From NCBI GenBank assembly GCA_902790635.1, contig CADASN010000003.1, positions 151,026-215,025 of the forward strand: a DNA stretch of 64,000 bases, written 5' to 3'. The notes beneath the pieces are model-generated. The model saw only the letters and a program-made list of their open reading frames with translations. It searched no databases and was not told the DNA's origin. This DNA is from an uncultured Bacteroidia bacterium (GTDB lineage Bacteria > Bacteroidota > Bacteroidia > Bacteroidales > UBA932). Below are positions 34,172 to 43,676 of the stretch, one piece after another; the first letter of the stretch is position 1, and each line of letters begins with the position of its first letter. The position numbers and the translations under genes were made by a program.

Positions 34172-35342
34172 AGACAACAAGGGAACGGCAGTCTGCCATT
34201 TCTTTGCCCGGGAGTGGCTGAAAATGGGCTACGAAGTCCGTGTCGTGCATATCCAGGCGGTTTATCCGGAGATTTTGTATCGGCTGGCACGTCTGGCGCG
34301 CAGCCGGATTGCTTCCTTGACGGGCGCTGTGGTCTATACCGAAGCCCAGAAAGAAATCGTCCGATACGAGATGGACGAGGTGCCGGTGATGCGGGTGCCT
34401 GTTTTCAAGCCCATTCCGCACGGGGCATTCCAGGCAAAATCCTTGCGGAACGCCCTCGATGCCATCTGCGCGGACCTGGCGGCAGCCGGTTTCGTCCCGG
34501 ATCTGGCGGTCGGGCATTTCCCGAATCCCCAGATCGGAATCCTTAATGAACTGAAGCAGCGCTTTGCCGGCCTTTCGACCTGTTGCGTCCTGCACCTGGA
34601 GTCGGAACTCGGACAAATCGCGTCAGTTTATAGGAAGGATTTCAAGGAGCTGATGGCCGGTATCGATGTCTGGGGCTTCCGGTATAAGCATTTGCAGGCA
34701 CTGTTCACAGAACGTTTCGGCGCTCCCGAGAGGTCGTTCATCTGTTATTCCGGAGTCCCGGACGGGTATATTGCGACGGAAAACAACCATACATACGGGC
34801 AGCCGTTGCGAGAATTTGTTTTCGTCGGGGAGATGATTGCCCGAAAGCACCCGGCCAAAGTGTTGGAAGCGCTGGAAGAGGCATATCCTTCAGGGGATTA
34901 TCATTTGACCTATATCGGGGATGGACAGCAGTTGGAGATCATCCGGGAGCAGGCGCGGACGGCCGGAGCGTCTGACAGGGTGGATTTTCTCGGGAAGATT
35001 CCCCGCGATGCCATCAAATCCCGTTATGATGCGGCCGACTGCATGGTGATGATCAGCGAAGGAGAAGCCTACGGCCTGGTCTATCTGGAAGCGATGGCCC
35101 GGGGTTGCATCGTGATTGCCTCCCGGGATGAGGGTTTTGACGGCGTCATCATCGATGGTGTCAACGGTTTTCTCTGCAGAGCAGGGGATGCCGGGGAGTT
35201 GGCCGGCATCATCAGGAAGATCAATGCGATGTCTCCGGAGGAGAAACGGAAGATTTCCCGGAATGCCTGGGAGACGGCTCGGGGGCTGACGGATCACCTG
35301 GCGGCAAAAAGATATATTGAGGACGTTCTATCCTCATTGTAA
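34125..35342 (+). CDS. Glycosyltransferase family 4
   Basis: A 405-residue GT-B enzyme beginning MKKILLISTIYPIPSKDNKG; the C-terminal half has FVGEMIARKHPAKVLEAL and the GT4 nucleotide-binding stretch ISEGEAYGLVYLEAMARG. The ATG at 34125 is preferred because the upstream extension in this frame overlaps wzy and does not look like protein. It overlaps wzy by 47 bases. Donor sugar unknown. Confidence 0.87.
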   Translation: MKKILLISTIYPIPSKDNKGTAVCHFFAREWLKMGYEVRVVHIQAVYPEILYRLARLARSRIASLTGAVVYTEAQKEIVRYEMDEVPVMRVPVFKPIPHGAFQAKSLRNALDAICADLAAAGFVPDLAVGHFPNPQIGILNELKQRFAGLSTCCVLHLESELGQIASVYRKDFKELMAGIDVWGFRYKHLQALFTERFGAPERSFICYSGVPDGYIATENNHTYGQPLREFVFVGEMIARKHPAKVLEALEEAYPSGDYHLTYIGDGQQLEIIREQARTAGASDRVDFLGKIPRDAIKSRYDAADCMVMISEGEAYGLVYLEAMARGCIVIASRDEGFDGVIIDGVNGFLCRAGDAGELAGIIRKINAMSPEEKRKISRNAWETARGLTDHLAAKRYIEDVLSSL

Positions 35343-35352
35343 ATAACTTACT

Positions 35353-36618
35353 ATGTCCAAAAAACAAACCATCTGGTTCATCAATAAAGATGCAGGCCCG
35401 CTCAGCGAGTATGGGACGCATCTCCGTACGGTCAAACAGGCCCAGTTCTTCCAGGATCGTGGCTATGACGTGCGGCTCGTCTGCTCGGGACGCGTCCATA
35501 ATACGGAGATCAACCATGTTGAGGAAGGCCTCTACAAGGAAGAGATGCATGATGACATTCCTTACCTGTTCATCTCCTCTCCCGCTTATGGCGAAAGTGG
35601 TGTCAAGCGCATCCTGGCCTATATGGCCTTTGCCCGCAATGTCCGCAAGGCTGCCCGTGACTTTACGAAGCCGGACATTATCGTCCATACATCCCGAATT
35701 CCCTTCGATTATGCCATATACCGTTTTGCCAGGCGGATCAAGGCCAAGTATATCCTGGACGTGACGGATCTGTGGCCGATGGAATTCGAGCATTTCGGCT
35801 ACCTGAAGAAAGGCAATCCGGTCCTGAACCTGTTCTATGCTGTCGAGCGGCATCTGTATGCTAGGGCGGACCATACCGTCATGTCCATGGAAGGTTGCCA
35901 TGACTACATCAAGGAGAAGAAGTGGGACCGTGCCCAGGGTGGCCCGGTGGATCTGGACAAGGTGCACTATGTCAATAACGGTGTGGATCTGGCGGAATAC
36001 CACAAAAACCTGGATACATACTCCCTGGATGATCCGGACCTGCTGGATCCGGCGACTTTCAAGTTTATCTATCTGGGGAGCATCCGGAAGGCGAACCATC
36101 TGGACAGCCTGATCGATGCGGCGAAGTATCTGCAGGATTATCCCCAGATCAAGATCCTGCTTTATGGCAACGGGGATGAGCGTCCGCAGTTGGAGAAGCG
36201 CTGCGCCCAGGAGGGCATCACCAATGTCCTGTTCAAGGCCGGATGGACGGAACCGCAATATGTCCCGTTCCTGCTGGGGTGCGCTTCTGTCAACCTCCTG
36301 AATTATGCTCCGGACTGGGCTCCTTACGGCGGATCGATGAACAAGATGTTCATGGCACTGGCGGCCGGAAAACCCATCTTGTGCAATGTCGGGATGAAGT
36401 ATTCCCCGATCCGGGACGCGAACCTGGGCATCGATGAGCGCCTCGCGACACCGCAGGCCTATGCAGACGCCATGATTCGTTTATACCGGATGACCGAACA
36501 GGAGCGGGAGGCAATCCGGCTTCGTACGCAGGAGGTTGTGAAGCAATACGATACGGATGTACTGGACCATCAGTATGCCCGGTACTGCGGCATCCCTTCC
36601 CTTAACGGAAAACAATAG
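35353..36618 (+). CDS. Glycosyltransferase family 4 (WbuB-like)
   Basis: A 421-residue GT-B protein resembling WbuB-type transferases: N-terminal WFINKDAGPLSEYGTH and LDVTDLWPMEFEHFG, then YLGSIRKANHLDSLIDA and NKMFMALAAGKPILCN near the C-terminus. It sits at the end of the transferase block, next to an epimerase and ahead of the WecA-like initiator, a position where the second sugar of the repeat is often added. This placement is inference. Confidence 0.85.
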   Translation: MSKKQTIWFINKDAGPLSEYGTHLRTVKQAQFFQDRGYDVRLVCSGRVHNTEINHVEEGLYKEEMHDDIPYLFISSPAYGESGVKRILAYMAFARNVRKAARDFTKPDIIVHTSRIPFDYAIYRFARRIKAKYILDVTDLWPMEFEHFGYLKKGNPVLNLFYAVERHLYARADHTVMSMEGCHDYIKEKKWDRAQGGPVDLDKVHYVNNGVDLAEYHKNLDTYSLDDPDLLDPATFKFIYLGSIRKANHLDSLIDAAKYLQDYPQIKILLYGNGDERPQLEKRCAQEGITNVLFKAGWTEPQYVPFLLGCASVNLLNYAPDWAPYGGSMNKMFMALAAGKPILCNVGMKYSPIRDANLGIDERLATPQAYADAMIRLYRMTEQEREAIRLRTQEVVKQYDTDVLDHQYARYCGIPSLNGKQ

Positions 36619-36629
36619 AAATACACGAT

Positions 36630-37625
36630 ATGACAAAGATTAAACTGATCGGCGCCAGCGGCTTCGTGGGAACGAGGTTGCTGGACCTGTTGAAAGACTA
36701 CCCGGAATACGAACTCCAGAACATAGACCTGCAGCCCAGTCATTTCTTCAATGACCTGACGGTCATCGGGGACGTGCGGGAGCAGGAGCAGATGGACCGG
36801 ATGCTGGCAGGAGGGGATCTCGTCGTCCTGCTTGCTGCGCAGCACCGCGATGATGTGACCCCCATCTCTCTCTATTACGACACGAATGTGGAGGGTATGA
36901 AGGTGACACTCAAAGCGATGGAGAAGAATGGCATCAAACGGCTCGTCTTCTTCTCTTCCGTGGCCGTTTACGGACTGAACAAGAAGAATCCGGACGAGAA
37001 CCATCCCGCCGACCCGTTCAACCACTATGGCAAGAGCAAGTGGCAGGCCGAGCAGGTCCTGCAGGAGTGGTACAAGACCCACCCGGACTGGAACATCGAC
37101 ATTGTCCGCCCGACCGTCATCTTCGGAGAGCGCAACCGGGGCAACGTGTATAATCTCCTGCACCAGATCTCCAGCGGGAAATTCCTGATGGTCGGTCCCG
37201 GTACGAACGTCAAGTCGATGGCCTATGTGGGCAACATCGTGGCTTTCGTGAAATTCATGATCGAACAGGTGACGACCGGCTACAACGTGTTCAACTACAT
37301 AGACAAACCGGACGTGAACATGAACGATCTGGTGGCACATGTCGAAAAAGTGCTGAACAAGCGTATCCCCTCCACCCACTATCCTTACTGGCTGGGGATG
37401 TTCGGGGGTTATTGCTTCGACCTGCTGGCGATGATTACCGGCAAGAAATTGGCTGTCAGTTCCGTGCGCGTCAAGAAATTCTGCTCGACGACCCAGTTCG
37501 ATTCGACCAAGGCGATGAACTCCGGCTTTGTCCCGCCCTATACCCTCAAAGAAGGTCTGGCCCGTACGCTCGAGTTCGAGTTCGTGCATCCGAAGCCGGA
37601 TGAGATAGAATTCAAATCGGAATAG
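36630..37625 (+). CDS. NAD-dependent sugar epimerase/4-ketoreductase
   Basis: Extended SDR of 331 residues with a somewhat shortened cofactor motif GASGFVG (residues 8-14), a FSSVAVYG active-site strand and the catalytic pair in [10 protein letters not shown]. An unusual hydrophobic stretch ([16 protein letters not shown], near 251-266) suggests membrane association. Similar genes in Bacteroidales loci lie between a WbuB-like transferase and a WecA-like initiator and may make UDP-FucNAc/QuiNAc, but the 4,6-dehydratase for that route is not in the window. Confidence 0.78.
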   Translation: MTKIKLIGASGFVGTRLLDLLKDYPEYELQNIDLQPSHFFNDLTVIGDVREQEQMDRMLAGGDLVVLLAAQHRDDVTPISLYYDTNVEGMKVTLKAMEKNGIKRLVFFSSVAVYGLNKKNPDENHPADPFNHYGKSKWQAEQVLQEWYKTHPDWNIDIVRPTVIFGERNRGNVYNLLHQISSGKFLMVGPGTNVKSMAYVGNIVAFVKFMIEQVTTGYNVFNYIDKPDVNMNDLVAHVEKVLNKRIPSTHYPYWLGMFGGYCFDLLAMITGKKLAVSSVRVKKFCSTTQFDSTKAMNSGFVPPYTLKEGLARTLEFEFVHPKPDEIEFKSE

Positions 37626-37629
37626 AGCC

Positions 37630-38718
37630 ATGAAAACAGCCTTGATCACCGGCGTGACCGGCCAGGACGGGTCCTACCTGTCCGAGTTCCTTTTGGAGAA
37701 AGGCTACGATGTCCACGGCATCATCCGCCGCAGCAGCGTGGATTTCCGTGAGCGCATTGCGCACCTGGAAGGCAAGCCGCATTTCCACCTGCATTATGCA
37801 GATATGGGCGACTCGATGTCCATCGTGAAGGTGGTGGACAAGGTCAAGCCGGACGAGATCTACAACCTGGCGGCACAGAGCCATGTGCAGGTGAGTTTTG
37901 ACTCGCCTGAATTCACGGCGGATGTAGATGCCACGGGTGTCTTAAGAGTCCTTGAAGCCGTGCGCGCGTGCCACTTGGAGAAGACCTGCCGCATTTACCA
38001 GGCATCAACCTCCGAACTTTACGGCAAGGTGGAGGAAGTGCCTCAGAATGAGAATACTCCGTTCCATCCGTACAGCCCGTACGCGGTGGCGAAGCTCTAT
38101 GGCTACTGGATCGTCAAGGAGTACCGCGAGGCGTACGGGATGTACTGCTGCAGCGGCATCCTCTTCAACCATGAGTCCGAGCGTCGCGGGGAGACCTTCG
38201 TGACGCGCAAGATCACTCTGGCGGCCGCGCGGATCGCACAGGGCCTGCAGGAGAAATTGTACCTCGGCAACCTGAGTTCGCTGCGCGACTGGGGCTACGC
38301 CAAGGACTACGTGGAATGCATGTGGCTGCTGCTCCAGCAGGAGGAACCGGACGATTTCGTGATCGCGACGGGAGTCCAGCACACGGTGCGCGAATTCGCG
38401 ACGCTGGCGTTCCACCACGTGGGGATCGAACTGCGCTGGGAAGGCAAGGGGGCTGACGAGAAAGGCATTGACACCAAGACAGGCAAGGTGCTCGTGGAAG
38501 TCAGTCCGGACTTCTACCGTCCGACGGACGTGGTGAACCTATGGGGTGACCCCACGAAAGCCAAGGCCAAACTGGGCTGGGATCCGGGGAAGACTTCCTT
38601 CGAGCAGCTGGTGAAGCTGATGGTGGACCACGACATGGCAAAAGTGGCCGGCGAAGGTGCGGCGATGAAGGTCCGCACGAACCTGGCGGAGTATTTGGAG
38701 AAAGGAATTGTGAAGTAA
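37630..38718 (+). CDS. gmd: GDP-mannose 4,6-dehydratase
   Basis: A 362-residue extended SDR with the GMD cofactor motif [11 protein letters not shown] (about residues 7-17), NLAAQSHV, the active-site STSELYGKV and [13 protein letters not shown] with the catalytic Tyr-x3-Lys, plus FNHESERRG. It converts GDP-mannose to GDP-4-keto-6-deoxymannose. fcl follows with a one-base overlap (TAATG), so together they make GDP-L-fucose. Confidence 0.96.
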   Translation: MKTALITGVTGQDGSYLSEFLLEKGYDVHGIIRRSSVDFRERIAHLEGKPHFHLHYADMGDSMSIVKVVDKVKPDEIYNLAAQSHVQVSFDSPEFTADVDATGVLRVLEAVRACHLEKTCRIYQASTSELYGKVEEVPQNENTPFHPYSPYAVAKLYGYWIVKEYREAYGMYCCSGILFNHESERRGETFVTRKITLAAARIAQGLQEKLYLGNLSSLRDWGYAKDYVECMWLLLQQEEPDDFVIATGVQHTVREFATLAFHHVGIELRWEGKGADEKGIDTKTGKVLVEVSPDFYRPTDVVNLWGDPTKAKAKLGWDPGKTSFEQLVKLMVDHDMAKVAGEGAAMKVRTNLAEYLEKGIVK

Positions 38719-39659
38719 TGGAAAAAGGCAGCAAGATCTATGTAGCCGGTCACCGCGGCATGGTAGGTTCGGCGATTGTGCGCGAACTGCAGCGTCAGGG
38801 CTACACGAATATCATCACCCGCACCCACAAGGAACTGGACCTGACACGGCAGGATGCCGTGGAGGCTTTTTTCGCCGCGGAGCGGCCGGAGTATGTGTTT
38901 CTTGCGGCAGCGAAGGTGGGTGGGATCGTCGCGAACCAGAGCGCGTTGGCGGACTTCATGTACGACAACATGATCCTGGAGATGAACGTAATCCACGCCG
39001 CCTGGCAGAACGGCTGCAAGAAGCTGGAGTTCCTGGGCAGCAGCTGCATCTATCCGCGTCTGGCGCCGCAGCCGATGCCGGAGAGCTGCCTGCTGACGGG
39101 TGCGCTGGAGAAGACCAACGAGGCCTACGCCCTGGCCAAGATCAGCGGCTTGAAATACTGCGAGTTCCTGAACCGCCAGTACGGCACGGACTACATCAGC
39201 GTGATGCCGACGAACCTCTACGGGCCCAATGACAACTACCATCCGGAGCACAGCCACGTGCTGCCGGCGCTGATCCGCCGCTTCCATGAAGCGAAGGAGG
39301 CCGGCCTGGAGTCCGTGACCTGCTGGGGCGACGGCTCTCCGCTGCGCGAGTTCCTCTACGTGGACGACCTGGCCAACCTCTGCGTGTTCCTGATGAACAA
39401 TTACAGCGGCAATGAGACGGTCAATGCCGGAACGGGCAAGGAGCTGACCATCAAGGCCCTCACCGAGCTGGTCGCAAAGGTGGTCGGCTACCGCGGCCGG
39501 ATCGAGTGGGACACCACGCGTCCCAACGGTACGCCCCGCAAGCTCCTCGATGTCAGCAAGGCGACCGCCCTGGGCTGGACCTACAAGACGGAACTGGAAG
39601 ACGGCATCCGCCTGGCGTATCAGGACTTCCTGAATAATCCGATGAGAGCGGAACGATAA
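38718..39659 (+). CDS. fcl: GDP-L-fucose synthase
   Basis: A 313-residue extended SDR with [28 protein letters not shown] and the catalytic YALAKISG. It epimerises and reduces GDP-4-keto-6-deoxymannose to GDP-L-fucose. It is coupled to gmd and followed by a 38-base gap holding a short perfect inverted repeat. Confidence 0.96.
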   Translation: MEKGSKIYVAGHRGMVGSAIVRELQRQGYTNIITRTHKELDLTRQDAVEAFFAAERPEYVFLAAAKVGGIVANQSALADFMYDNMILEMNVIHAAWQNGCKKLEFLGSSCIYPRLAPQPMPESCLLTGALEKTNEAYALAKISGLKYCEFLNRQYGTDYISVMPTNLYGPNDNYHPEHSHVLPALIRRFHEAKEAGLESVTCWGDGSPLREFLYVDDLANLCVFLMNNYSGNETVNAGTGKELTIKALTELVAKVVGYRGRIEWDTTRPNGTPRKLLDVSKATALGWTYKTELEDGIRLAYQDFLNNPMRAER

Positions 39660-39667
39660 AGTAGTTC

Positions 39668-39683
39668 GACAGGCAAGCCTGTC
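39668..39683. repeat. Short perfect inverted repeat between fcl and the fusion gene
   Basis: GACAGGC (39668-39674), two-base spacer AA, then GCCTGTC (39677-39683). It lies in one of the few gaps of the operon, just before the start at 39698. No T-run follows, so it is not a typical intrinsic terminator. It may be an RNA-processing hairpin or the remnant of a dispersed repeat. Confidence 0.6.
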
Positions 39684-39697
39684 TGACGGACTGCAAA

Positions 39698-40879
39698 ATG
39701 AATATGGCAAAAAAGGTATTCGTATCCGGTTGTTACGACCTGCTTCACAGCGGACATGTGGAGTTCTTCAAGCAGGCAGCGGCGTATGGCGACCTGTATG
39801 TCGGGATCGGCAGCGACGCGACTTACCTGGGCTACAAGCACCGCAAGACGGTGTACAGCGAACAGGAGCGACTGTTCATGGTGAAGGCCATCCGTTATGT
39901 GAAGGACGCTTACATCAACGCCGGCAGCGGGATCATGGACTTCGTGCCGACGCTGGACATCGTCCATCCGGACGTGTTCGTGGTCAATGAAGACGGCTCC
40001 TGCGAGGAGAAGCGGCTGGAGTGCGAGCGCCGGGGGATCGAGTATGTCGTCCTCAAGCGTGAGCCGGAACCGGGCCTGACGGCGCGCAGTTCGACCGACC
40101 TGAAAAAGACAGGCAGCCAGATCCCGACGCGCCTCGACCTGGCAGGGACCTGGATCGACCAGCCCTATGTGAGCTGCCTGGCTCCGGGCTGGGCGATAAC
40201 GATCTCCCTGGAGCCGAACTTTGAGATCCGGGAGCGTTGCGGGCTCAGCACCAGCACGCGCAACATCATCCGGAAGATCTGGCCCTATCAGCTGCCGAAC
40301 ATGGATCCGGAGATGTTGGCACGCCTGGTCTTCTGCTTCGAGAATCATCCGGAGCGGGAGGACGGGATCATCAGCGGTGCGCAGGATGCCATCGGCATCT
40401 GCGTGCCCGGCCTGTGCCGGCACCACTATGACAATCATTTCTGGCCTGACCAGCTGGAGATCTGCAGCGACGAGACGATCCTCAGCTGGTTGGAAGCGCA
40501 CTTGTGCATGGTGCCGATGGAGCCGCGTCAGCCGGGGTGCTCGGTCGTCGAAGGCAAAGACATCACCGAGGCGAAAGTGAAGACCCTGGCGGCAGCGGCG
40601 GATGTCTGCTGGACCGCCATCATGGCCCGGGACCTGGCCGGTTTCGCCCAGGGCTACCGGGATTCTTTTGACGCCCAGGTCGCCCTGTTCCCGGCGATGA
40701 TCCAGGGGACCGTCCAGTCGCATATCGACCGCTGGAGCCAGGAAAAAGACGTGCTGGCCTGGAAAATGCCTGGTGCTGGCGGTGGGGGCTATCTGGCTAT
40801 GGTTGTGGAAGATACTCCGATGTTTTGTGCGAAGCACCCGGAAGCAATTGCACTGACGATTAGGAGAATTGGGATGTAA
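39698..40879 (+). CDS. Nucleotidyltransferase-GHMP sugar kinase fusion
   Basis: Two domains can be read in the 393 residues. Residues about 6-140 are a cytidylyltransferase-like domain with LLHSGHVEF (the HxGH motif). From about 145 to the end is a compact GHMP kinase-like domain: RLDLAGTWIDQPY, a divergent substrate/ATP loop GLSTSTRN, GIISGAQDAIG and a late GAGGGGYLAMV. Kinase plus nucleotidyltransferase suggests salvage of a free sugar to its nucleotide form, in analogy with Bacteroides Fkp but with different, smaller domains. Being next to gmd/fcl hints at fucose or a related sugar. An in-frame ATG at 39704 is the alternative start. Confidence 0.78.
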   Translation: MNMAKKVFVSGCYDLLHSGHVEFFKQAAAYGDLYVGIGSDATYLGYKHRKTVYSEQERLFMVKAIRYVKDAYINAGSGIMDFVPTLDIVHPDVFVVNEDGSCEEKRLECERRGIEYVVLKREPEPGLTARSSTDLKKTGSQIPTRLDLAGTWIDQPYVSCLAPGWAITISLEPNFEIRERCGLSTSTRNIIRKIWPYQLPNMDPEMLARLVFCFENHPEREDGIISGAQDAIGICVPGLCRHHYDNHFWPDQLEICSDETILSWLEAHLCMVPMEPRQPGCSVVEGKDITEAKVKTLAAAADVCWTAIMARDLAGFAQGYRDSFDAQVALFPAMIQGTVQSHIDRWSQEKDVLAWKMPGAGGGGYLAMVVEDTPMFCAKHPEAIALTIRRIGM

Positions 40880-40883
40880 GCAC

Positions 40884-40891
40884 TATTTTTG
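40884..40891 (+). promoter_or_regulatory. Possible internal -7 promoter element upstream of wecA-like gene
   Basis: TATTTTTG fits the Bacteroides -7 consensus TAnnTTTG, 33 bases before the start at 40924. The nearest TTG upstream is only 12 bases away, so the -33 spacing is wrong. Weak candidate for an internal promoter. Confidence 0.3.
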
Positions 40892-40923
40892 CAGCAGAAA
40901 AGCCCAGTTGATTTTTTGAACGT

Positions 40924-42114
40924 ATGAACGAAACTTGGATCGCTGTCATTCTGTGCCTGGTGGCACTGGTCGTGACGGCAGTTGTGTACCCGTTTGTGCT
41001 GCGCTTTGCCAAGAAGCACAATTTCGTGGACAACCCCAATGCCCGGAAGTTGCAGCGCGTACCGGTGCCGGTCCTCGGAGGCACGGCGGTCTTTATCGGC
41101 TTTGCCGTGGCCCTGGGCATCGCGATCATGGTGTTCCACCTCCGCTTCATGGGTGTGGCGCTTGCGGCGACGGGCCTGATGTGGCTGCTGGGGACCTGGG
41201 ACGATATGAAGGACATGCCGCCCAATGTCCGTTTCCTCATCGAGAGCCTGGTCTTGTGGGGGCTGATCTCCATCGGGGAGACCTGTGTGGATGATTTCCA
41301 CGGGATGTGGGGGACCCACCAGATCTCGCTTTATGTGGCGGTCCCGCTCTCGATTTTCACAGGCGTGGGCATCATGAATGCCGTCAACATGATTGACGGT
41401 GTGGACGGATATTGCTCCGGCTTCGGCATCCTGTCCTCGCTGCTGTTCTCCATCGCTTTCTTCATTGCGAAGGATGTGGAAATGGCGAGTTTCGCGCTGA
41501 TTTGCGCCGGTGCCCTCTTGCCTTTCTTCATGCACAATGTGTTCGGCAAGCGGACCAAGATGTTCCTCGGTGACGGCGGATCCCTGATGATCGGCATGTT
41601 GATGACGATCTTCGTATTCCGCATGATGTCCAAGAACACGGCTTTCGAAAGCTTCGCGACGGAGGACGGCATGGGGATCGCCGCGTTCGTGCTGGCCGTC
41701 ATGTGCATCCCGGTAGCGGATACGCTGCGCGTGATGACCGCCCGCATCCTCAAAGGCGGCTCTCCTTTCGCCCCGGACAAGACACACCTCCATCATCTGT
41801 TCATCGAGATGGGCTTCACCCACGTGGGTACGTCGCTCTGCCTGTTGCTGCTTGACCTGATCATCGTGGCCCTCTGGTTCCTTTCCTGGAAGTTGGGTGC
41901 CTCATACGATCTGCAGCTTTACCTCGTCATCGCGATGGGCTTGATTGCCAGCAACGGCTTCTACCATTTCATGAAGATCCAGAAGAAGCAGAACAACGGT
42001 GAAGGTTCGCCGCTGTATAAGTGGTTCTGCAAGATGGGCGCGCTGACGCACATCGAGCGCGGGGGCCTCTGGCGGATGCTCAACCGGCTGGTGGACGGAA
42101 AGAAAGAAGAATAA
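40924..42114 (+). CDS. wecA: Undecaprenyl-phosphate sugar-1-phosphate transferase (WecA/TagO-like)
   Basis: A 396-residue polytopic member of the MraY/WecA family. Diagnostic motifs: NAVNMIDGVDGYCSG (catalytic Asp region), FLGDGGSLMIG and the cytoplasmic HLHHLF histidine motif. It transfers an N-acetylhexosamine 1-phosphate to undecaprenyl phosphate and so starts repeat-unit synthesis. It is the last gene of the polysaccharide operon; a strong terminator follows within 20 bases. Confidence 0.92.
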   Translation: MNETWIAVILCLVALVVTAVVYPFVLRFAKKHNFVDNPNARKLQRVPVPVLGGTAVFIGFAVALGIAIMVFHLRFMGVALAATGLMWLLGTWDDMKDMPPNVRFLIESLVLWGLISIGETCVDDFHGMWGTHQISLYVAVPLSIFTGVGIMNAVNMIDGVDGYCSGFGILSSLLFSIAFFIAKDVEMASFALICAGALLPFFMHNVFGKRTKMFLGDGGSLMIGMLMTIFVFRMMSKNTAFESFATEDGMGIAAFVLAVMCIPVADTLRVMTARILKGGSPFAPDKTHLHHLFIEMGFTHVGTSLCLLLLDLIIVALWFLSWKLGASYDLQLYLVIAMGLIASNGFYHFMKIQKKQNNGEGSPLYKWFCKMGALTHIERGGLWRMLNRLVDGKKEE

Positions 42115-42132
42115 ACCGAATCGTATCTCCGG

Positions 42133-42173
42133 AAAAGGCGGGTCGGCGCAGTTGTAGCCGTCCCGCCTTTTTT
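42133..42173 (+). terminator. Intrinsic terminator of the polysaccharide operon
   Basis: Stem GGCGGGTCGGC (42137-42147) pairs with GCCGTCCCGCC (42157-42167) with one T-T mismatch, a nine-base loop, a preceding A-run and a following T6 run (42168-42173). It lies 18 bases after the wecA stop. Confidence 0.9.
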
Positions 42174-42182
42174 GTATTTTTG
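42152..42182 (+). promoter_or_regulatory. xerD promoter
   Basis: TTG at 42152-42154 as the -33 element, a 20-base spacer and TATTTTTG at 42175-42182 as the -7 element match the Bacteroides primary sigma consensus. The -33 element lies in the loop of the operon terminator. The xerD ATG is at 42190, so the leader would be only a few bases long. Confidence 0.7.
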
Positions 42183-42189
42183 TACCGCT

Positions 42190-43074
42190 ATGCCTGCGCC
42201 CGACACCCGAATCATCCAGGACTACCGCTACCATCTGCGGATGGAGCGGCAGCTCTCGCCCAACACCGTGGCTGCCTACAGCCGGGACGCTTCCGAGTTC
42301 CTCGCCGCGGTGGAGCTGGAGCCGCGCGCGGTGCGGACGGATGACATCGAGCGCTATCTCGCGGCGCGCGCTGCGGAGCTCTCCAAACGCTCCCAGGCAC
42401 GCCTGCTGAGTTCCCTGCGATCGTTTTTCGACTGGCTGATCCTCGAAGGGGAGCGCAAGGACAACCCCTGCGACCGGGTGGACGCCCCCAAACTCGGGCG
42501 TTACCTCCCGGAGGTGCTTTCGGTGGAGGAGGTGACATCCATCCTCGAATCCGTGGACACGGCCGCCGGCTGGACGGGCCTGCGCGACCGCGCCATCCTC
42601 GAGATCCTCTACGGCTGCGGCCTGCGCGTCTCCGAAGCCTGCGGCCTGCAGATTTCGCACGTGTACCTCGCGGAAGGCTTCGTGCGCGTTGTGGGCAAGG
42701 GCGACAAGGAACGGCTGGTCCCCCTCGGGGAAATGGCGGCAGACGCTTTCGCGCAATACCTCCAGGCGCGTCCGGAAGCGGCGGAGCCGGCCTTCGACGA
42801 CATCGCATTTCTCAACAAAAACGGCCGCCCGCTGAGCCGGGTGGCCATCTTCAATCTGGTCAAAAAGCAGGCGCTGCTGGCAGGGGTTCGCAAAGAGATC
42901 TCCCCGCACACCTTCCGTCATTCATTCGCCACGCACCTGATCGAGAACGGTGCCGACCTGCGCGTAGTGCAGGAGATGCTGGGGCACGAGTCCATCCTCA
43001 CGACGGAGATCTACACGCACATCGATACCGCTACGTGGCAGGCGGCTATCTTGGCGCACCATCCTCGGCGATAG
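42190..43074 (+). CDS. xerD: Site-specific tyrosine recombinase XerD
   Basis: A 294-residue tyrosine recombinase with an N-terminal SAM-like DNA-binding domain ([19 protein letters not shown]) and the catalytic residues Arg in [13 protein letters not shown], His-x2-Arg in [11 protein letters not shown], His in MLGHES and the Tyr nucleophile in EIYTHI. It resolves chromosome dimers with XerC at dif. The ATG at 42190 gives the usual XerD length. Its last 29 bases overlap the tdk gene on the opposite strand. An integrase of a mobile element is unlikely, as no such element is around. Confidence 0.9.
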   Translation: MPAPDTRIIQDYRYHLRMERQLSPNTVAAYSRDASEFLAAVELEPRAVRTDDIERYLAARAAELSKRSQARLLSSLRSFFDWLILEGERKDNPCDRVDAPKLGRYLPEVLSVEEVTSILESVDTAAGWTGLRDRAILEILYGCGLRVSEACGLQISHVYLAEGFVRVVGKGDKERLVPLGEMAADAFAQYLQARPEAAEPAFDDIAFLNKNGRPLSRVAIFNLVKKQALLAGVRKEISPHTFRHSFATHLIENGADLRVVQEMLGHESILTTEIYTHIDTATWQAAILAHHPRR

Positions 43075-43627
43075 CCCGGTTGTAGCACGCGCGGCAGAGT
43101 GGTTCGTAGACATCTTTCTCACCCAGCAGCACGAGGTCCTTGCTCTTGCTGAGACGGTGGGAATGGTTGGCGAGGTTGCCGCATTTCACGCAGATGGCGT
43201 GTACCTTCTGGACGTCCTCCGCCACGGCCATCAGCCGCGGCATCGGGCCGAAGGGGAGTCCGAGGTAGTCCGTGTCCAGGCCCGCGACGATCACGCGGAT
43301 CCCGCGGTTGGCGAGCTGTTGGCACACATCGACGAGGCTCTCGTCGAAGAACTGCGCTTCATCGACCCCCACGACCTCTACGTCCGGTCCGACCTCCAGC
43401 ATCTTCTTCGGATCCTGGATGGGGGTGGAGGAGATCTTGTGGAAATCGTGCGATACGACCTCCACGTCCGAATATCGGTTGTCTACCGCGGGTTTGAAAA
43501 TGGCGATGACCTGGTTGGCGAACTGGGCACGGCGCAGGCGGCGGATGAGTTCTTCGGTCTTGCCGGAGAACATGGATCCGCAGACGACTTCGATGCAGCC
43601 GGTTTTTTTGTGATTCTCGGAAAACAT
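43046..43627 (-). CDS. tdk: Thymidine kinase
   Basis: Type II thymidine kinase of 193 residues: P-loop GSMFSGKT (residues 17-24), the Walker B-like [10 protein letters not shown] with the catalytic Glu, and a zinc site formed by CVKCG and CRAC. It phosphorylates thymidine for dTMP salvage. The gene converges on xerD with 29 bases of overlap at the 3' ends. Its start lies within the rsmI promoter region. Confidence 0.95.
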   Translation of the reverse strand: MFSENHKKTGCIEVVCGSMFSGKTEELIRRLRRAQFANQVIAIFKPAVDNRYSDVEVVSHDFHKISSTPIQDPKKMLEVGPDVEVVGVDEAQFFDESLVDVCQQLANRGIRVIVAGLDTDYLGLPFGPMPRLMAVAEDVQKVHAICVKCGNLANHSHRLSKSKDLVLLGEKDVYEPLCRACYNRAIAEDGAPR

Positions 43628-43639
43628 TGTTTAAATTTG
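43608..43639 (+). promoter_or_regulatory. rsmI promoter
   Basis: TTTG at 43608-43611, a 20-base spacer and TAAATTTG at 43632-43639 fit the Bacteroides -33/-7 consensus. The -33 element lies inside the first codons of tdk, so the divergent transcription units overlap. Confidence 0.65.
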
Positions 43640-43653
43640 TGGTTGCTGTCCTA

Positions 43654-43661
43654 CAAAGATA
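43654..43661 (-). promoter_or_regulatory. Possible tdk -7 element
   Basis: On the minus strand this reads TATCTTTG (TAnnTTTG), 26 bases before the tdk start codon. No good -33 TTG is found at the expected distance, so support is partial. Confidence 0.45.
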
Positions 43662-43676
43662 GCAAATTAAAGCTGG

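Noticed and set aside
39698-40879. Fkp (fucokinase/GDP-fucose pyrophosphorylase)
   Set aside because: Fkp is about 950 residues with a different pyrophosphorylase domain. Here the N-terminal part has an HxGH cytidylyltransferase motif.
42190-43074. A phage or integrative-element integrase
   Set aside because: Length and motifs match XerD, flanking genes are housekeeping, and no attachment site, tRNA or phage genes are visible.
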